DNA from: Opitutus sp. GAS368
Lineage (GTDB): Bacteria > Verrucomicrobiota > Verrucomicrobiia > Opitutales > Opitutaceae
NCBI RefSeq assembly: GCF_900104925.1
Contig: NZ_LT629735.1
Span: 3,765,001-3,829,000 of the forward strand
Length of the DNA: 64,000 bases
Reading direction: 5' to 3'
Each line of letters starts with the position of its first letter. Position 1 is the first letter of the stretch. Positions 1 to 8,172 of the stretch are shown here, in pieces. The position numbers and the translations under genes were made by a program. The notes beneath the pieces are model-generated. The model made no database searches. It was not told the origin of the DNA and saw only the letters and a program-made list of their open reading frames with translations.

Positions 1-324
1 CTCCAGCTTCTGGGTGAGCGGCGTCGGATAGAGCACGTAGAAGGTCTCGATGTGGGCGTCCCAGCCCCATTCCTGGAACTTCGCGAGGGTGAACTCGGCG
101 TTGAGTTTGTCGTGCGGGGAGCCGACGTGATTGGGCTCCGCCGCCATCGTCTCGAGCCAGCCGCGGAGATCGGCGGGATTGAGCTGGGCGTCGAATTTCG
201 TCTCAAGGCCCGCTTGGGCGGCAGCATGCTCGGGCAGGAAGCCGAGCAGGCCGGGCGCCGGTTCGGCCGCCAGGAGGGGAGCCGCGACGCAGGAGAGCAG
301 AACCAACAGGCGGGGGGATGTCAT
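1..324 (-). CDS. M28-family peptidase, glutamate carboxypeptidase II-like (N-terminal part)
   Basis: The frame reads leftward out of the window, so only the first 108 codons are present. It opens with a Sec signal peptide (hydrophobic LLVLLSCVAAPLLAA, residues 6-20). The stretch with EPNHVGSPHD followed by AKFQEWGWDAHIETFYV is typical of the N-terminal region of PSMA/glutamate carboxypeptidase II-like M28 zinc peptidases, where the metal ligands come later. The product is expected to be a periplasmic or outer-membrane exopeptidase. It starts 12 bp after the stop of the Ppx/GppA gene and probably shares its transcript. The zinc-binding domain lies outside the window, so catalytic competence cannot be judged. 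Confidence 0.75.
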   Translation of the reverse strand, partial: MTSPRLLVLLSCVAAPLLAAEPAPGLLGFLPEHAAAQAGLETKFDAQLNPADLRGWLETMAAEPNHVGSPHDKLNAEFTLAKFQEWGWDAHIETFYVLYPTPLTQKLE

Positions 325-336
325 GGGTGGATGCGG

Positions 337-1284
337 TTAGCCAAGGGAAGCCAGGGCCTCGGCGGCGAGTCCCCAGCGGAGATTGTGGAGCGAATGGTGG
401 AAGCGCGCAATATGCGCGTAGTCGGCCACCGTGACAATGGTGATCAACGCCGCGGGGAAGACGTCGGCGCGCGCGGCGGGCAGGCCCGGGATGGCCTTGC
501 GTTCCTCAAGGGTCATCGGTGCCACCTCGTCGAGCAGCTGGCTCAGCGTGTCGGTGCCGATGATGGCCGGCGTATTCTCGAGCGCCAGGCCGTGCCGGGC
601 GCCCTTGATGGCGCGCACGGTGGTCATGCTGCCGCCGGCGAAGACCGCGGCCGGGGCGATGACGGGAAAGCGAAAGCCGCTGCGCTTGAGTTCGTCCCAC
701 ACATGCCGGGCCAGGGCCTGGCCTTCGTGCGGCGGCAACGGACCGGCCGGGTCTTGGATGAAACGCTCGGTCAACCGCACACACCCGAGCTGGAGGCTCA
801 TGGCCTGTTGGATCTGGCGGTCGTGAAAGAAGAGGCACTCGAGGCTGCCGCCGCCGAGATCGAAAACATAGAAATCCTTCAGATCGGCGAGCGCGGGGTC
901 GCAGGTCAGGCCGCGACCGATGAGATTGGCCTCCTCGTCGCCGGATAGGATCCGGATATCGTAGCCGGTGGCGGCCTTGACCCGGCGGCGGAAGTCGGCG
1001 CCGTTGCCGGCGTCACGCACCGCGCTGGTGGCGACGAGGATGGTCTTGGCGGGAGCAAAGGGCGCCGCATCGGCCAGCAATTCCTGGACGGCGGCGAGGC
1101 CGCGGGCCATCCCTTCCTCCGTGAGCTGCGGCTTGGCCTTGCCGATGCCGGCGCTGATGCGGGCGTCGATGGTCCTGGATGTGAGCTCGGTGACGGCGCC
1201 CGACTTGTCGCGGGCCGCGACCAGCACCTTGATCGAGTTGCTGCCGATGTCGATGACCGCGACGGTGGGAGTGTTATTGACCAC
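337..1284 (-). CDS. Ppx/GppA family phosphatase
   Basis: A 315-residue protein of the ASKHA fold with the phosphate-1 motif IDIGSNSIKV near the N-terminus and the phosphate-2 motif FDLGGGSLE around residue 140. These are diagnostic of exopolyphosphatase/guanosine pentaphosphate phosphohydrolases. At this length it is only the catalytic Ppx/GppA domain, without the C-terminal HD-like region of long Ppx, so the substrate (polyP or pppGpp) is open. I chose the GTG at 1284 because the conserved domain begins about 8 residues later. An ATG at 1320 is also in frame, but the codons between lie in a dispersed palindrome arm (1277-1306). The GTG itself also lies in that arm, so the repeat may have supplied the start codon. 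No clear Shine-Dalgarno is visible. Confidence 0.88.
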   Translation of the reverse strand: MVNNTPTVAVIDIGSNSIKVLVAARDKSGAVTELTSRTIDARISAGIGKAKPQLTEEGMARGLAAVQELLADAAPFAPAKTILVATSAVRDAGNGADFRRRVKAATGYDIRILSGDEEANLIGRGLTCDPALADLKDFYVFDLGGGSLECLFFHDRQIQQAMSLQLGCVRLTERFIQDPAGPLPPHEGQALARHVWDELKRSGFRFPVIAPAAVFAGGSMTTVRAIKGARHGLALENTPAIIGTDTLSQLLDEVAPMTLEERKAIPGLPAARADVFPAALITIVTVADYAHIARFHHSLHNLRWGLAAEALASLG

Positions 1285-1458
1285 GGATTTCACGGATGGA
1301 CACGGATAAATGCCCCACACGGTTTGGTTGTCATTCTGAACGGAGTGAAGAATCCAGAATGATTTCCGCGGGCCAACATGATGCTGGATCCTTCGCTACG
1401 CTCAGGATGACAGACAGCGTTGATTTCATCCGTGATCATCCGTGCAATCCGTGGTCAA
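1277..1458. repeat. Nested palindromic element, intact copy (182 bp)
   Basis: The outer arms begin TTGACCACGGAT and end ATCCGTGGTCAA, each with two or three ACGGAT-type units. Between them sits an inner doublet (1330-1411). A second copy of the same nested design lies at 14102-15520; it is interrupted by an IS110 element and is 180 bp long once that element is removed. The left arm overlaps the start of the Ppx/GppA gene. The equal sizes suggest that the nested structure moves or is copied as one unit, which is inference. Confidence 0.8.
1330..1411. repeat. Inner REP-like doublet: two inverted 28-bp arms around a 26-bp loop
   Basis: The left arm (1330-1357) starts GTCATTCTGA and ends GAATCCAG. 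The right arm (1384-1411) is its imperfect inverse, starting CTGGATCCTTCGCTACG and ending AGGATGAC. Arms of this family recur at 14156-14166 joined to 15406-15413, at 15439-15466, and around the GIY-YIG gene at 36272-36300 and 36616-36643. The arrangement resembles REPIN/BIME doublets. The right arm is an unoccupied match to the predicted IS110 target. Confidence 0.85.
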
Positions 1459-1470
1459 AAAAGGCCTCGT

Positions 1471-2193
1471 TCAAGGCACAAAGTCTCTCGGGGCGATGAG
1501 CACGACGAACTCGCCCTTGAGGCTCATCTTCAGCAACCGGGCCAAGACGTCGCCGGCGAGGCCCACGAGGAACGTCTCGTGCAGCTTGGTGACTTCCTTG
1601 GCGATGCAGATCACGCGGTCGGCGCCGAGCACCTCGACGATCTCGGCGGCGAACTTGTCGATGCGGTGGCAGCTTTCGTAGAGAGCGAGGGTGTAGTCGA
1701 AGTCGCGGTGCTTCTGGAGAAAGGCGATGCGCGCGGCGGACTTGGGCGGCAGGAAACCGGCGAAGAGAAAGCCGTTGGTCGGCAGGCCGCTGGCGCTGAG
1801 CACCGCCACGAGCGCGCTGGGCCCGGGCACGGGCACGACGGGCAGGCCGCGGCGGCGGCAGGCGCGGACGACGCGGAAACCGGGATCACTCAGGCCGGGC
1901 GTGCCGGCGTCGCTCACGACGGCGACCGATTTCCCGAGCGAGATCTGTTCGGCCAGGCGTTCGGCGGCCTCGGTCTCGTTGTGCTCGTGGTAGGGCGTGA
2001 GTTCCCGGTGCAGGCCGAGGCGGGTGAGCATGGCGCCGGTGGTGCGGGTGTCTTCACAGGCCACCACATCGACGGCGCCGAGGATGGCGCGAGCCCGGTC
2101 GGTCAGATCGGCGAGATTGCCGATGGGCGTGGCCACGACATAGAGGTGGCCGGGCAAGGGCACCAGCGAGGGGTTGTCGGCTGGCGTGGTCAT
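1471..2193 (-). CDS. rsmI: 16S rRNA (cytidine-1402-2'-O)-methyltransferase RsmI
   Basis: A 240-residue SAM-dependent tetrapyrrole-methylase-fold enzyme. The family motifs are present: LYVVATPIGNLADLTDRA near the N-terminus, ACEDTRTTG around residue 45, VSDAGTPGLSDPG around 95 and VPGPSA around 125. RsmI 2'-O-methylates C1402 in the decoding centre of 16S rRNA. The protein is shorter than E. coli RsmI (286 residues) because it lacks much of the C-terminal extension. It is the last gene of a run with the coiled-coil gene (2379-3191) and a tiny lipoprotein gene (2224-2376). The right arm of the nested palindrome ends 13 bp after its stop. Confidence 0.93.
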   Translation of the reverse strand: MTTPADNPSLVPLPGHLYVVATPIGNLADLTDRARAILGAVDVVACEDTRTTGAMLTRLGLHRELTPYHEHNETEAAERLAEQISLGKSVAVVSDAGTPGLSDPGFRVVRACRRRGLPVVPVPGPSALVAVLSASGLPTNGFLFAGFLPPKSAARIAFLQKHRDFDYTLALYESCHRIDKFAAEIVEVLGADRVICIAKEVTKLHETFLVGLAGDVLARLLKMSLKGEFVVLIAPRDFVP

Positions 2194-2223
2194 GACGTCG
2201 CCGGAAGGACCGCAGGGGCGGCC

Positions 2224-2376
2224 TTACTTGCCCATGCCGGGGATGCGGCCTTCCCAGTCGGCAGGGCGGCTCCACGGAATCGAGGAGTCCTGCTTGGAGG
2301 GCCCGCAGCCGGTCAGGCCGGCGAGCGCCAGGAGGGACAGCAAGAACACAAAAAGAGCTTTGCGAGAAGAGGGCAT
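2224..2376 (-). CDS. Small lipoprotein (50 aa)
   Basis: A short frame of 50 codons that begins 2 bp after the stop of the coiled-coil gene and ends 30 bp before rsmI. It encodes a charged n-region (MPSSRK), a hydrophobic core and the lipobox LTGC, so lipidation at Cys24 is expected. The mature peptide is only about 27 residues and ends with a Trp-rich stretch, IPWSRPADWEGRIPGMGK. Aspartate is not at +2 after the Cys, so outer-membrane sorting would be predicted if Lol rules apply. The function is unknown. The tight spacing argues for cotranscription with both neighbours. Confidence 0.75.
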   Translation of the reverse strand: MPSSRKALFVFLLSLLALAGLTGCGPSKQDSSIPWSRPADWEGRIPGMGK

Positions 2377-2378
2377 GC

Positions 2379-3191
2379 TTAGGGGTTGAATACGACTAAA
2401 TCGCCGCTCTGCAACTGTCCTTTCAGGGTGCCGGGCAACACCTGGGCGAGGGAGAAACGGGGGCGGACATCGCTGATTTGAACCTGCGCCAGCTCGGAAG
2501 TTCCCCGCTGCAAACGAATAATGGCCTGGGGCCGGGCGCCATGCTCCGCGCCATAGTCCAGCACGACAAAGGTGCTGGCGGCTCCCACCCGAACGACCTG
2601 GTGTTGCACCGGTTCGGGTTCCGGCGGGAGAGCGACCGCCGGCTCGGTCAGGGCGCGGGTCAACAGCTGCGTCAATTGCTCCTCGAGTTGGGCGATCCGT
2701 TCCCGGTAGGGGCTGACATCAACGGCGGGCTCGGGGACGGGAATCGGAGCCGGCATGCTCGCGGGCGGGGTCGCCCGCGCTCCAATTGGAGCCGCGGCGA
2801 CCTCGCCGCGGGATGTCGCTGCGGCGGCCGGCGTCACTTTCTGCCGTAAATCAGTCAGCTCGGCCATGAGGGCGACCGCGCGTTGCTCGCGCTCGGTGAG
2901 CCGGCTCCTGGTCTCCGTCAGCTCGCGGGTGAGCTGGACGCTTCTGGCTTCGGTGGCCGTCGTGCGGGCCTTGGTTGTGCCGAGCTGGGAATCGAGTTCG
3001 ATCGCGCGCTGGCCGACTTCGGTCGCCTGCTTGCTGGCTTGCTTCACCTCGTAGCGCAGGTCGGCGTTCTGCCGGGTCAGGCGGGTGACCTGCGCAGCGA
3101 GTTCGCGGTGACCAGCATGTTCGCGCCATAGGCCGATAACCAGTCCGAGGGCGACCAGGCTGGCGATCACGGCGTAGATGCGGGCATTCAT
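2379..3191 (-). CDS. Membrane-anchored coiled-coil protein, unknown function
   Basis: 270 residues. There is one N-terminal transmembrane segment (about residues 5-21) followed by a long heptad-rich region (about 28-120, many Leu/Gln/Arg/Glu). Next is an Ala/Pro-rich linker and a short second coiled coil (about 163-185). A compact C-terminal domain (about 205-270) contains TFVVLDYGAEHGARP and ends LQSGDLVVFNP. The layout suggests an inner-membrane protein with a periplasmic rod. The C-terminal domain resembles small beta-rich domains, but I cannot name a family. It heads the run with the small lipoprotein and rsmI. Confidence 0.7.
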   Translation of the reverse strand: MNARIYAVIASLVALGLVIGLWREHAGHRELAAQVTRLTRQNADLRYEVKQASKQATEVGQRAIELDSQLGTTKARTTATEARSVQLTRELTETRSRLTEREQRAVALMAELTDLRQKVTPAAAATSRGEVAAAPIGARATPPASMPAPIPVPEPAVDVSPYRERIAQLEEQLTQLLTRALTEPAVALPPEPEPVQHQVVRVGAASTFVVLDYGAEHGARPQAIIRLQRGTSELAQVQISDVRPRFSLAQVLPGTLKGQLQSGDLVVFNP

Positions 3192-3206
3192 GACGGTGTT
3201 TTCAGG

Positions 3207-3283
3207 TGTAGGAGCCTGCTTGCAGGCGATTGGATGTGCGCTGCCGGTTTACGTTCTGAATCGCCTGCAAGCAGGCTCCTACA
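3207..3283. repeat. TGTAG-ended palindrome, GCCTGCTTGCAGGC type
   Basis: Inverted arms TGTAGGAGCCTGCTTGCAGG and the matching CCTGCAAGCAGGCTCCTACA surround about 37 bp. The element fills the gap between pgi and the coiled-coil gene. A sibling with the same arms lies at 34134-34191. Confidence 0.9.
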
Positions 3284-3293
3284 AAGAGAAGAA

Positions 3294-4886
3294 TCAACCT
3301 TGCCAGGTGTAGGTCGAGTCGGACCAGGGCTTCTGGGCGGTCTTGACCACCTTGCCGCCCGGGTTGGCCGCGAGATGCTCGAGCACCTTGAAGACGAGTT
3401 CGGTCCGGTCAGGGGCGCCCAGCCTGGCCGCGAGCGTCTCGGCGGTGAAACCGGTTCCCGGGGCGGCCTGGAGGGCGGCATCGATCTTGAGCTTGAGCGT
3501 GATGACGCCGCCGGCGGCCTTCTTGCCCGCCTCGACGCCGGGCTGGTGGTAGGCGTTGATGCCGACGAGCGAGGCGTAGAGGCCCACGGCGCGCTCGTAG
3601 AGGGCGATCAGCATGCCGATGGTCTTCGGTGAAACCTCATTGACCGTGATCGTGATCGAGTGGCGGTTCTTCTCGCTGAGCGCGTCCCGCGTGCCGAGCA
3701 GGAAACCCTGCAGGAAATCGCCGCTCGTGACGCCCGGCTCGACCTCGAGCGAGGTGTCGGCGCTGCGGTCCTTGAGGACCTCGATGAAGGTGACGAAGAA
3801 ATTGTTCACGCCCTCGCGGAGCTGCTGCACGTAGGCATGCTGGTCGGTCGAGCCCTTGTTGCCGTAGACGGCGATGCCCTGGTTGACCACATGGCCGGCG
3901 AGGTCGGTCTCCTTGCCGAGCGACTCCATGACGAGCTGCTGGAGATAGCGCGAGAAGAGCAGCAGGCGGTCCTTGTAGGGGAGGACAACCATGTCCTTCG
4001 TGCCGCGGCCGTCGGTGGCCCAATACCACATGAGCGCCAGCAGCGCGGCGGGATTGTCGCGGGAGGATTTCTTGCGCGTGACGGCGTCCATGGCCGCGGC
4101 GCCGGCGAGCATCTGGTCGATCTTGATGCCCTGCAGGGCGGCGGGCAGCAGGCCCACGGCGCAGAGCTCCGAGGTGCGGCCACCGACCCAGTCCCACATC
4201 GGGAAGCGGGCGAGCCAGCCTTCCTGCTGCGCGACCTGGTCGAGCTTCGAGCCCTCGCCGGTGACGGCGACAAAATGCTTCGCGAAGTCGAGCCCGGCGG
4301 CCTTGAAGGCCGCTTGCGCCTCGAGCATGCCGTTGCGGGTCTCGGCCGTGCCGCCGGATTTCGAGATGACGATCACGAGCGTCTGCTTCAGGCGGCGGCC
4401 GAGCGTCTTCAGGACGTAGTCGATGCCGTCCGGATCGGTGTTGTCGAAGAAGGAGACGCCCATCTTGTCGCGGCCGCCCTTGAGCCGGCCGAGGGCGTGA
4501 CTGACGAACTGCGGCCCGAGCGCCGAGCCGCCGATGCCAATGACGAGGACCTCCTTGAACCTGGCCCCGCCCGGCGCGGTGAGGGTGCCCTGGTGCACCT
4601 TGGTCGTGAAGTCCTTGATGGCGGCGAGCGTCGAGGTGATGGCGGTGCGCAGCTCCGCCGTCGGGGCGAGCTCGGGCGCGCGGAGCCAGTAATGGCCGAC
4701 CATGCGCTTCTCGTCGGGGTTGGCGATGGCGCCGGCCTCGAGGGCGGCCATGTCGGTGAAGGCTTGCTTGAGCTTGGGCTCCATCAAGCCCAGGAAATCA
4801 TCCGGGAAAGGCATGCGGCTGACGTCGAGCGACAGGCCGAGCTTCGGGTGGGTGTAGTAGAGTGACTTGAAGCGGTTCCAGGTCAT
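3294..4886 (-). CDS. pgi: Glucose-6-phosphate isomerase
   Basis: 530 residues with two SIS sugar-isomerase domains. Recognisable motifs are [27 protein letters not shown] (phosphate binding), [23 protein letters not shown] (region of the catalytic Glu) and [14 protein letters not shown] (catalytic His region). It interconverts glucose-6-phosphate and fructose-6-phosphate in the cytoplasm. The frame extends upstream to 5060, but that part translates a palindrome (4943-5009) and has no family similarity. The ATG at 4886, followed by [11 protein letters not shown], fits the family. Confidence 0.93.
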   Translation of the reverse strand: MTWNRFKSLYYTHPKLGLSLDVSRMPFPDDFLGLMEPKLKQAFTDMAALEAGAIANPDEKRMVGHYWLRAPELAPTAELRTAITSTLAAIKDFTTKVHQGTLTAPGGARFKEVLVIGIGGSALGPQFVSHALGRLKGGRDKMGVSFFDNTDPDGIDYVLKTLGRRLKQTLVIVISKSGGTAETRNGMLEAQAAFKAAGLDFAKHFVAVTGEGSKLDQVAQQEGWLARFPMWDWVGGRTSELCAVGLLPAALQGIKIDQMLAGAAAMDAVTRKKSSRDNPAALLALMWYWATDGRGTKDMVVLPYKDRLLLFSRYLQQLVMESLGKETDLAGHVVNQGIAVYGNKGSTDQHAYVQQLREGVNNFFVTFIEVLKDRSADTSLEVEPGVTSGDFLQGFLLGTRDALSEKNRHSITITVNEVSPKTIGMLIALYERAVGLYASLVGINAYHQPGVEAGKKAAGGVITLKLKIDAALQAAPGTGFTAETLAARLGAPDRTELVFKVLEHLAANPGGKVVKTAQKPWSDSTYTWQG

Positions 4887-4942
4887 AGGTGGATAGAAGT
4901 AGCGGCAGGGCGGGGCGGGAGCTAGCCCGAAAAACGGCCTAA

Positions 4943-5009
4943 GCGCGGGGCGCTTCGTCGGGGCGACCCTTGTGGACGCCCGCGGGCGCCGACAAGCGGC
5001 GCCCCTACA
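4943..5009. repeat. TGTAG-ended palindrome upstream of pgi
   Basis: GC-rich arms (GGGGCGCTT ... AAGCGGCGCCCC) end in CTACA. The element sits between pgi and the divergent scpB, within the probable promoter region of both. Confidence 0.75.
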
Positions 5010-5074
5010 CAATCGAACCATGTTTTCGGGATTGCTAGGGCGACGCGGGGGCCCAATCACTAAGGGCTTAAAGC

Positions 5075-5890
5075 ATGGCCTTTGATCTCAAACGTGTCTT
5101 GAAAGTGATGCTGTTCGCCTCGAACGGGCCGCTTTCGGTGAAAGATATCCAGACGGCGATCAGCCGTTTCCACGAGCAGGCAACAACGCTGCCGCTGGTC
5201 GAGCCGGGAGCAGGGAGCGGGGAGCAGCGGGACAACCCTGAAGCCGCCGCTCCGGCCCCTGCCGAGCCGGAGGAGCCCGTGCTGCCCGCCGCGGTCGAAG
5301 ACGATGAATTCTACCGCGACGTGCCGGCCCTGGTCACGACCGCCCAGATCCGCGAGGCGATCGACAGCATCTCGCTGGAGTTGCAGGCTGCGGCCAGCGA
5401 GATCGTGCTGGTCGAGGGTCACAACGGCTGGCGGCTGGTCACGCACCCGCGCTTCGCCCGCTGGGTGCGCCTGCTGCGCAACGAGCCGCCGCCGGTCAAG
5501 CTGAGCCCGTCGTCCCTCGAGACCATGGCCGTGATCGCCTACCGTCAGCCGGTGACGCGCGCCGAGATCGAGCAGATCCGCGGCGTGTCCGCCGAGGCCG
5601 GTCTCAACAAATTGCTCGAGCGCGACCTCGTCTACATCGTCGGACGCGCCGACCTGCCGGGCCGGCCGATCCAATACGGCACGACCGACGCCTTCCTCGA
5701 GTTTGTCGGCATCAAGTCCCTCGACGAGCTGCCGGCCTCGGACGTGCTCTCGCCCCGGCAGATTGACGCCTGGCTGCAGACCTCGAACAACCCGCGGGCG
5801 GCCGGTGACGCCGACATGGGGCTCGACGAGACCGAGGAGCAACAGATGTCGCTCGAACAGGCGGCGGCGCCGGAGCAACCGGCCTCATGA
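5075..5890 (+). CDS. scpB: Segregation and condensation protein B
   Basis: 271 residues. It has the two winged-helix domains of ScpB: the first begins [20 protein letters not shown], and the second holds the conserved [22 protein letters not shown] stretch (residues about 149-170), then [17 protein letters not shown]. ScpB dimers bind the ScpA kleisin of the SMC complex that compacts and segregates chromosomes. An Ala/Pro-rich acidic insertion (about 45-80) and a Gln/Glu-rich tail are not conserved. scpA is not in this window. The stop overlaps the start of the following oxidoreductase gene (ATGA), which suggests translational coupling. Confidence 0.92.
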   Translation: MAFDLKRVLKVMLFASNGPLSVKDIQTAISRFHEQATTLPLVEPGAGSGEQRDNPEAAAPAPAEPEEPVLPAAVEDDEFYRDVPALVTTAQIREAIDSISLELQAAASEIVLVEGHNGWRLVTHPRFARWVRLLRNEPPPVKLSPSSLETMAVIAYRQPVTRAEIEQIRGVSAEAGLNKLLERDLVYIVGRADLPGRPIQYGTTDAFLEFVGIKSLDELPASDVLSPRQIDAWLQTSNNPRAAGDADMGLDETEEQQMSLEQAAAPEQPAS

Positions 5891-6978
5891 GCAAGCCCGT
5901 CCGCATCGGGGTCATCGGCGCCGGGGGCAACACGCGGACGCGGCACATTCCCGGTTTCAAGGCCATCCCCGGGGTCGAGGTGGTGGCGGTGTGCAACCGG
6001 ACCCTGGCGTCCGGCGAAAAGGTCGCCAAGGAATTCGGCATTCCCAAGGTTACGGACAACTGGAAGGAGATCGTCGAGGCGCCGAACATTGATGCCATCT
6101 GCATCGGCACGTGGCCGAATCTGCACGGCAAGCTGACGGTGGCGGCGCTGCGCGCCGGCAAGCACGTGCTGACCGAGGCGCGGATGGCCCGCAACCTGGC
6201 CGAGGCCGAGCTGATGCTGGCCGAATCCAAACTGCATCCCCGGCTCGTGGCGCAGATCGTGCCGGCGCCGCTATCGCTGCCCTTTGACGCCACGATCATC
6301 GATCTGCTCCAGGCCGGCACGCTCGGCACGCTGCGGGAGGTTTTCCTGACGGCGACGACGGACGGGCTGGCCGACAGCGCGCTGCCGCTCAGCTGGCGGC
6401 AGAACCTGACCCTGAGCGGGAAAAACACCCTCTACCTCGGCATCTATTACGAAATGATCCTGCGCTGGCTGGGGCGCGCCGTGACCTCGCTGGTGGCCGA
6501 CGCGGCCATCTTCTCCAAGGAGCGGAAGGACGAGGAAGGCGTCCCGCAAGCCACGACGATTCCGGAAAGCGTGACGGTGCTGGGCAGTTACGCGGCGGCC
6601 ACGGCGCCCACGGCGGCCACCAATGCTCCCTGGGCGGTCAACTGGCAGCCCACCGGGGCCCGGTTGGTCGCCCATTTCAGCGGCGTGGAAACCTCCGCGC
6701 CGCGCGCCGAGATCCGGGTCAACGGCAGCAAGGGCGGCCTGCGGCTGGATCTGGCCAAGGGCGAGCTTTGGCTGCGCCTGCGCGGCGAGGCGGAAAAACC
6801 GGTGGTCATCGCCCCGGAGAAGCGCGGCGCCTGGCGGGTCGAGGCGGATTTCATCGACAGCATCCGCGACGGGAAGCCGGTCCGGCTGACGGATTTCGAG
6901 ACCGGCGTGAAATACATGCAGTTCACCGAGGCCGTCTGGGAGTCGTGGAGCAACGGCCGCTGGCGCGTGACGCTGTAG
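5887..6978 (+). CDS. Gfo/Idh/MocA-family NAD(P)-dependent oxidoreductase
   Basis: 363 residues. The N-terminal Rossmann fold shows IGVIGAGGNTRTRHIPG, with the GxGGN dinucleotide signature. The usual EKP motif is replaced by TEARMARN (about residues 98-105), so the catalytic Lys of classical members is missing. The C-terminal half has the alpha/beta domain of the family. Such enzymes act on sugars or related polyols, and the substrate is not predictable here. The start overlaps the scpB stop by 4 bp. The stop codon TAG is the TAG of a TGTAG-ended palindrome. Confidence 0.85.
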   Translation: MSKPVRIGVIGAGGNTRTRHIPGFKAIPGVEVVAVCNRTLASGEKVAKEFGIPKVTDNWKEIVEAPNIDAICIGTWPNLHGKLTVAALRAGKHVLTEARMARNLAEAELMLAESKLHPRLVAQIVPAPLSLPFDATIIDLLQAGTLGTLREVFLTATTDGLADSALPLSWRQNLTLSGKNTLYLGIYYEMILRWLGRAVTSLVADAAIFSKERKDEEGVPQATTIPESVTVLGSYAAATAPTAATNAPWAVNWQPTGARLVAHFSGVETSAPRAEIRVNGSKGGLRLDLAKGELWLRLRGEAEKPVVIAPEKRGAWRVEADFIDSIRDGKPVRLTDFETGVKYMQFTEAVWESWSNGRWRVTL

Positions 6979-7050
6979 GGCGGGATCACCGTATCCCGCC
7001 TCGAACGCGATATCCTTTTCGAACGAAGGCGGGATGCGGTGATCCCGCCC
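6974..7050. repeat. TGTAG-ended palindrome, GGCGGGATCACCG type
   Basis: Arms GGGCGGGATCACCGTATCCC and the inverse GGGATGCGGTGATCCCGCCC flank a short loop between two convergent genes. It begins in the last codons of the oxidoreductase gene and supplies that gene's TAG stop. A related short hairpin lies at 62000-62025. Confidence 0.85.
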
Positions 7051-7057
7051 CACACGC

Positions 7058-7393
7058 CTACTGCCGGCGGAGATAGAAAAGGTAGATCGTCCCGACAACC
7101 AGCAGGAAGGTGCCCAGCGCCACGAAGAAATAGGCGTAGCAACCGCGCTTGACGTTCTTCGCCGTGCTGCCCGGCGGCGTTTGATACTGGGCGATGATCT
7201 CGTCGGCGGCGCGGGCCGCGGCCGCGGACATTTCCCTGGGCGCAGCAGCCACCGGGGCGGCGGGCGTCGCGGGGAGCGGAGCCGGCGCAGCCGGGGCCTG
7301 GCCCGATTCCCGGGCGATCTCGCGGTCCAGCCATGCAAGCTGCTCCTGGGCGAGGGCGCGCTGGCGTTGGAGTTCGGAGAGGCGGTCGGACAC
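7058..7393 (-). CDS. Small membrane protein, unknown function
   Basis: 111 residues. A short N-terminal amphipathic/coiled segment (residues 3-30) is followed by an Ala/Pro-rich linker, a conserved-looking patch (ADEIIAQYQTPPGSTAKNVKRG) and one C-terminal transmembrane helix (about 88-107) ending in LRRQ. The layout suggests a tail-anchored protein. I recognise no family. It stands alone between palindromes at 6974-7050 and 7437-7499. Confidence 0.6.
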   Translation of the reverse strand: MSDRLSELQRQRALAQEQLAWLDREIARESGQAPAAPAPLPATPAAPVAAAPREMSAAAARAADEIIAQYQTPPGSTAKNVKRGCYAYFFVALGTFLLVVGTIYLFYLRRQ

Positions 7394-7436
7394 GGGGGAA
7401 GGAAAGGGGAAAGTGTCCCGGCGTGCAAGGATGGGG

Positions 7437-7499
7437 TGTAGGGTCGTCGCTTGCGACGACCTCGATTGCGTTCAGGTCGCCGCAAGCGGCGACCCTACA
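7437..7499. repeat. TGTAG-ended palindrome, GTCGTCGCTTGCGACGAC type
   Basis: TGTAGGGTCGTCGCTTGCGA at one end and GCAAGCGGCGACCCTACA at the other, each end holding its own small hairpin. The same type occurs at 44546-44618 and, in frame, inside uvrA at 30942-31011. Confidence 0.9.
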
Positions 7500-7505
7500 G
7501 GATAC

Positions 7506-7533
7506 AAAAAAGGCGCACCTTGCGGTGCGCCTT
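7506..7533 (-). terminator. Rho-independent terminator of rplU-rpmA
   Basis: On the minus strand an 8-bp stem (GGCGCACC/GGTGCGCC) with a GCAA tetraloop is followed at once by six T. It lies 24 bp after the rpmA stop. Confidence 0.92.
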
Positions 7534-7556
7534 GGAATTGATGCGGGATCGTCAGC

Positions 7557-7796
7557 TCAGACGACGTTCACCTTGCGGTGGGCCTTGTCGAACTCGACGG
7601 TGCCGTCGCGGAGCGCGAAGAGCGTCCAATCGCGGCCGGTGCCGACGCCCTTGCCGGCGTGGTGCTTGGAGCCGCGCTGGCGGATGATGATGCCGCCGGC
7701 GAGGACCTTCTGGCCGCCAAAAATTTTGACGCCGAGGCGCTTGGACGCGCTGTCGCGGCCGTTGCTGGAGGATTTTTGACCTGTTTTATGTGCCAT
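7557..7796 (-). CDS. rpmA: 50S ribosomal protein L27
   Basis: 79 residues beginning [16 protein letters not shown], with [10 protein letters not shown] and the [22 protein letters not shown] core of L27. It has a short N-terminus with no cleavable extension of the Firmicutes type. L27 reaches the peptidyl transferase centre. It is cotranscribed with rplU 12 bp upstream and followed by a strong terminator. obg, often the next gene in other bacteria, is absent here. Confidence 0.97.
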   Translation of the reverse strand: MAHKTGQKSSSNGRDSASKRLGVKIFGGQKVLAGGIIIRQRGSKHHAGKGVGTGRDWTLFALRDGTVEFDKAHRKVNVV

Positions 7797-7808
7797 GGCA
7801 GTGGTTCC

Positions 7809-8123
7809 TTAGGCTTTGATGGACTCGATCTTGATGACAGAGAGCTCCTGACGATGGCCGCGCTTGCGCTTCGAGCCCTTGCGCTTGCGCATCTTGAAAA
7901 CGATGACCTTCTTGCCGCGCTTGTTCTCGAGGACCTTGGCCTTGACCGAGGCGCCGGTGAGGAAGGGGGTGCCGACCTTGAAATTCTCGCCTTCGCCCGC
8001 GGCGAGGACTTCGTTGATTTCGACCGTGGAGCCGGCTTCCGTCTTGGGATAGCGGTCCACGATGAGGATATCGCCCTCGCTGACCGAGAACTGCTTCCCC
8101 TGTGTTTTGATAGTGGCTTTCAT
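7809..8123 (-). CDS. rplU: 50S ribosomal protein L21
   Basis: 104 residues starting [18 protein letters not shown]. The conserved C-terminal part has [17 protein letters not shown], rich in rRNA-binding basic residues. L21 binds 23S rRNA near L20. An upstream in-frame ATG at 8168 adds 15 residues without family similarity, so the start at 8123 is preferred. It forms the usual rplU-rpmA operon. Confidence 0.97.
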   Translation of the reverse strand: MKATIKTQGKQFSVSEGDILIVDRYPKTEAGSTVEINEVLAAGEGENFKVGTPFLTGASVKAKVLENKRGKKVIVFKMRKRKGSKRKRGHRQELSVIKIESIKA

Positions 8124-8172
8124 AAGTTCAAAGGGGCGAAATAAGGGGAGTCGGCGGAGGGTAATCAAGGCT

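Noticed and set aside
1277-1458. ACGGAT units considered as a CRISPR-like or tandem array
   Set aside because: Units are only about 9 bp, irregular, and arranged as an inverted repeat; there are no spacers.
4887-5060. N-terminal extension of pgi by 58 codons
   Set aside because: The extension translates a palindrome and lacks family similarity; the family start is at 4886.
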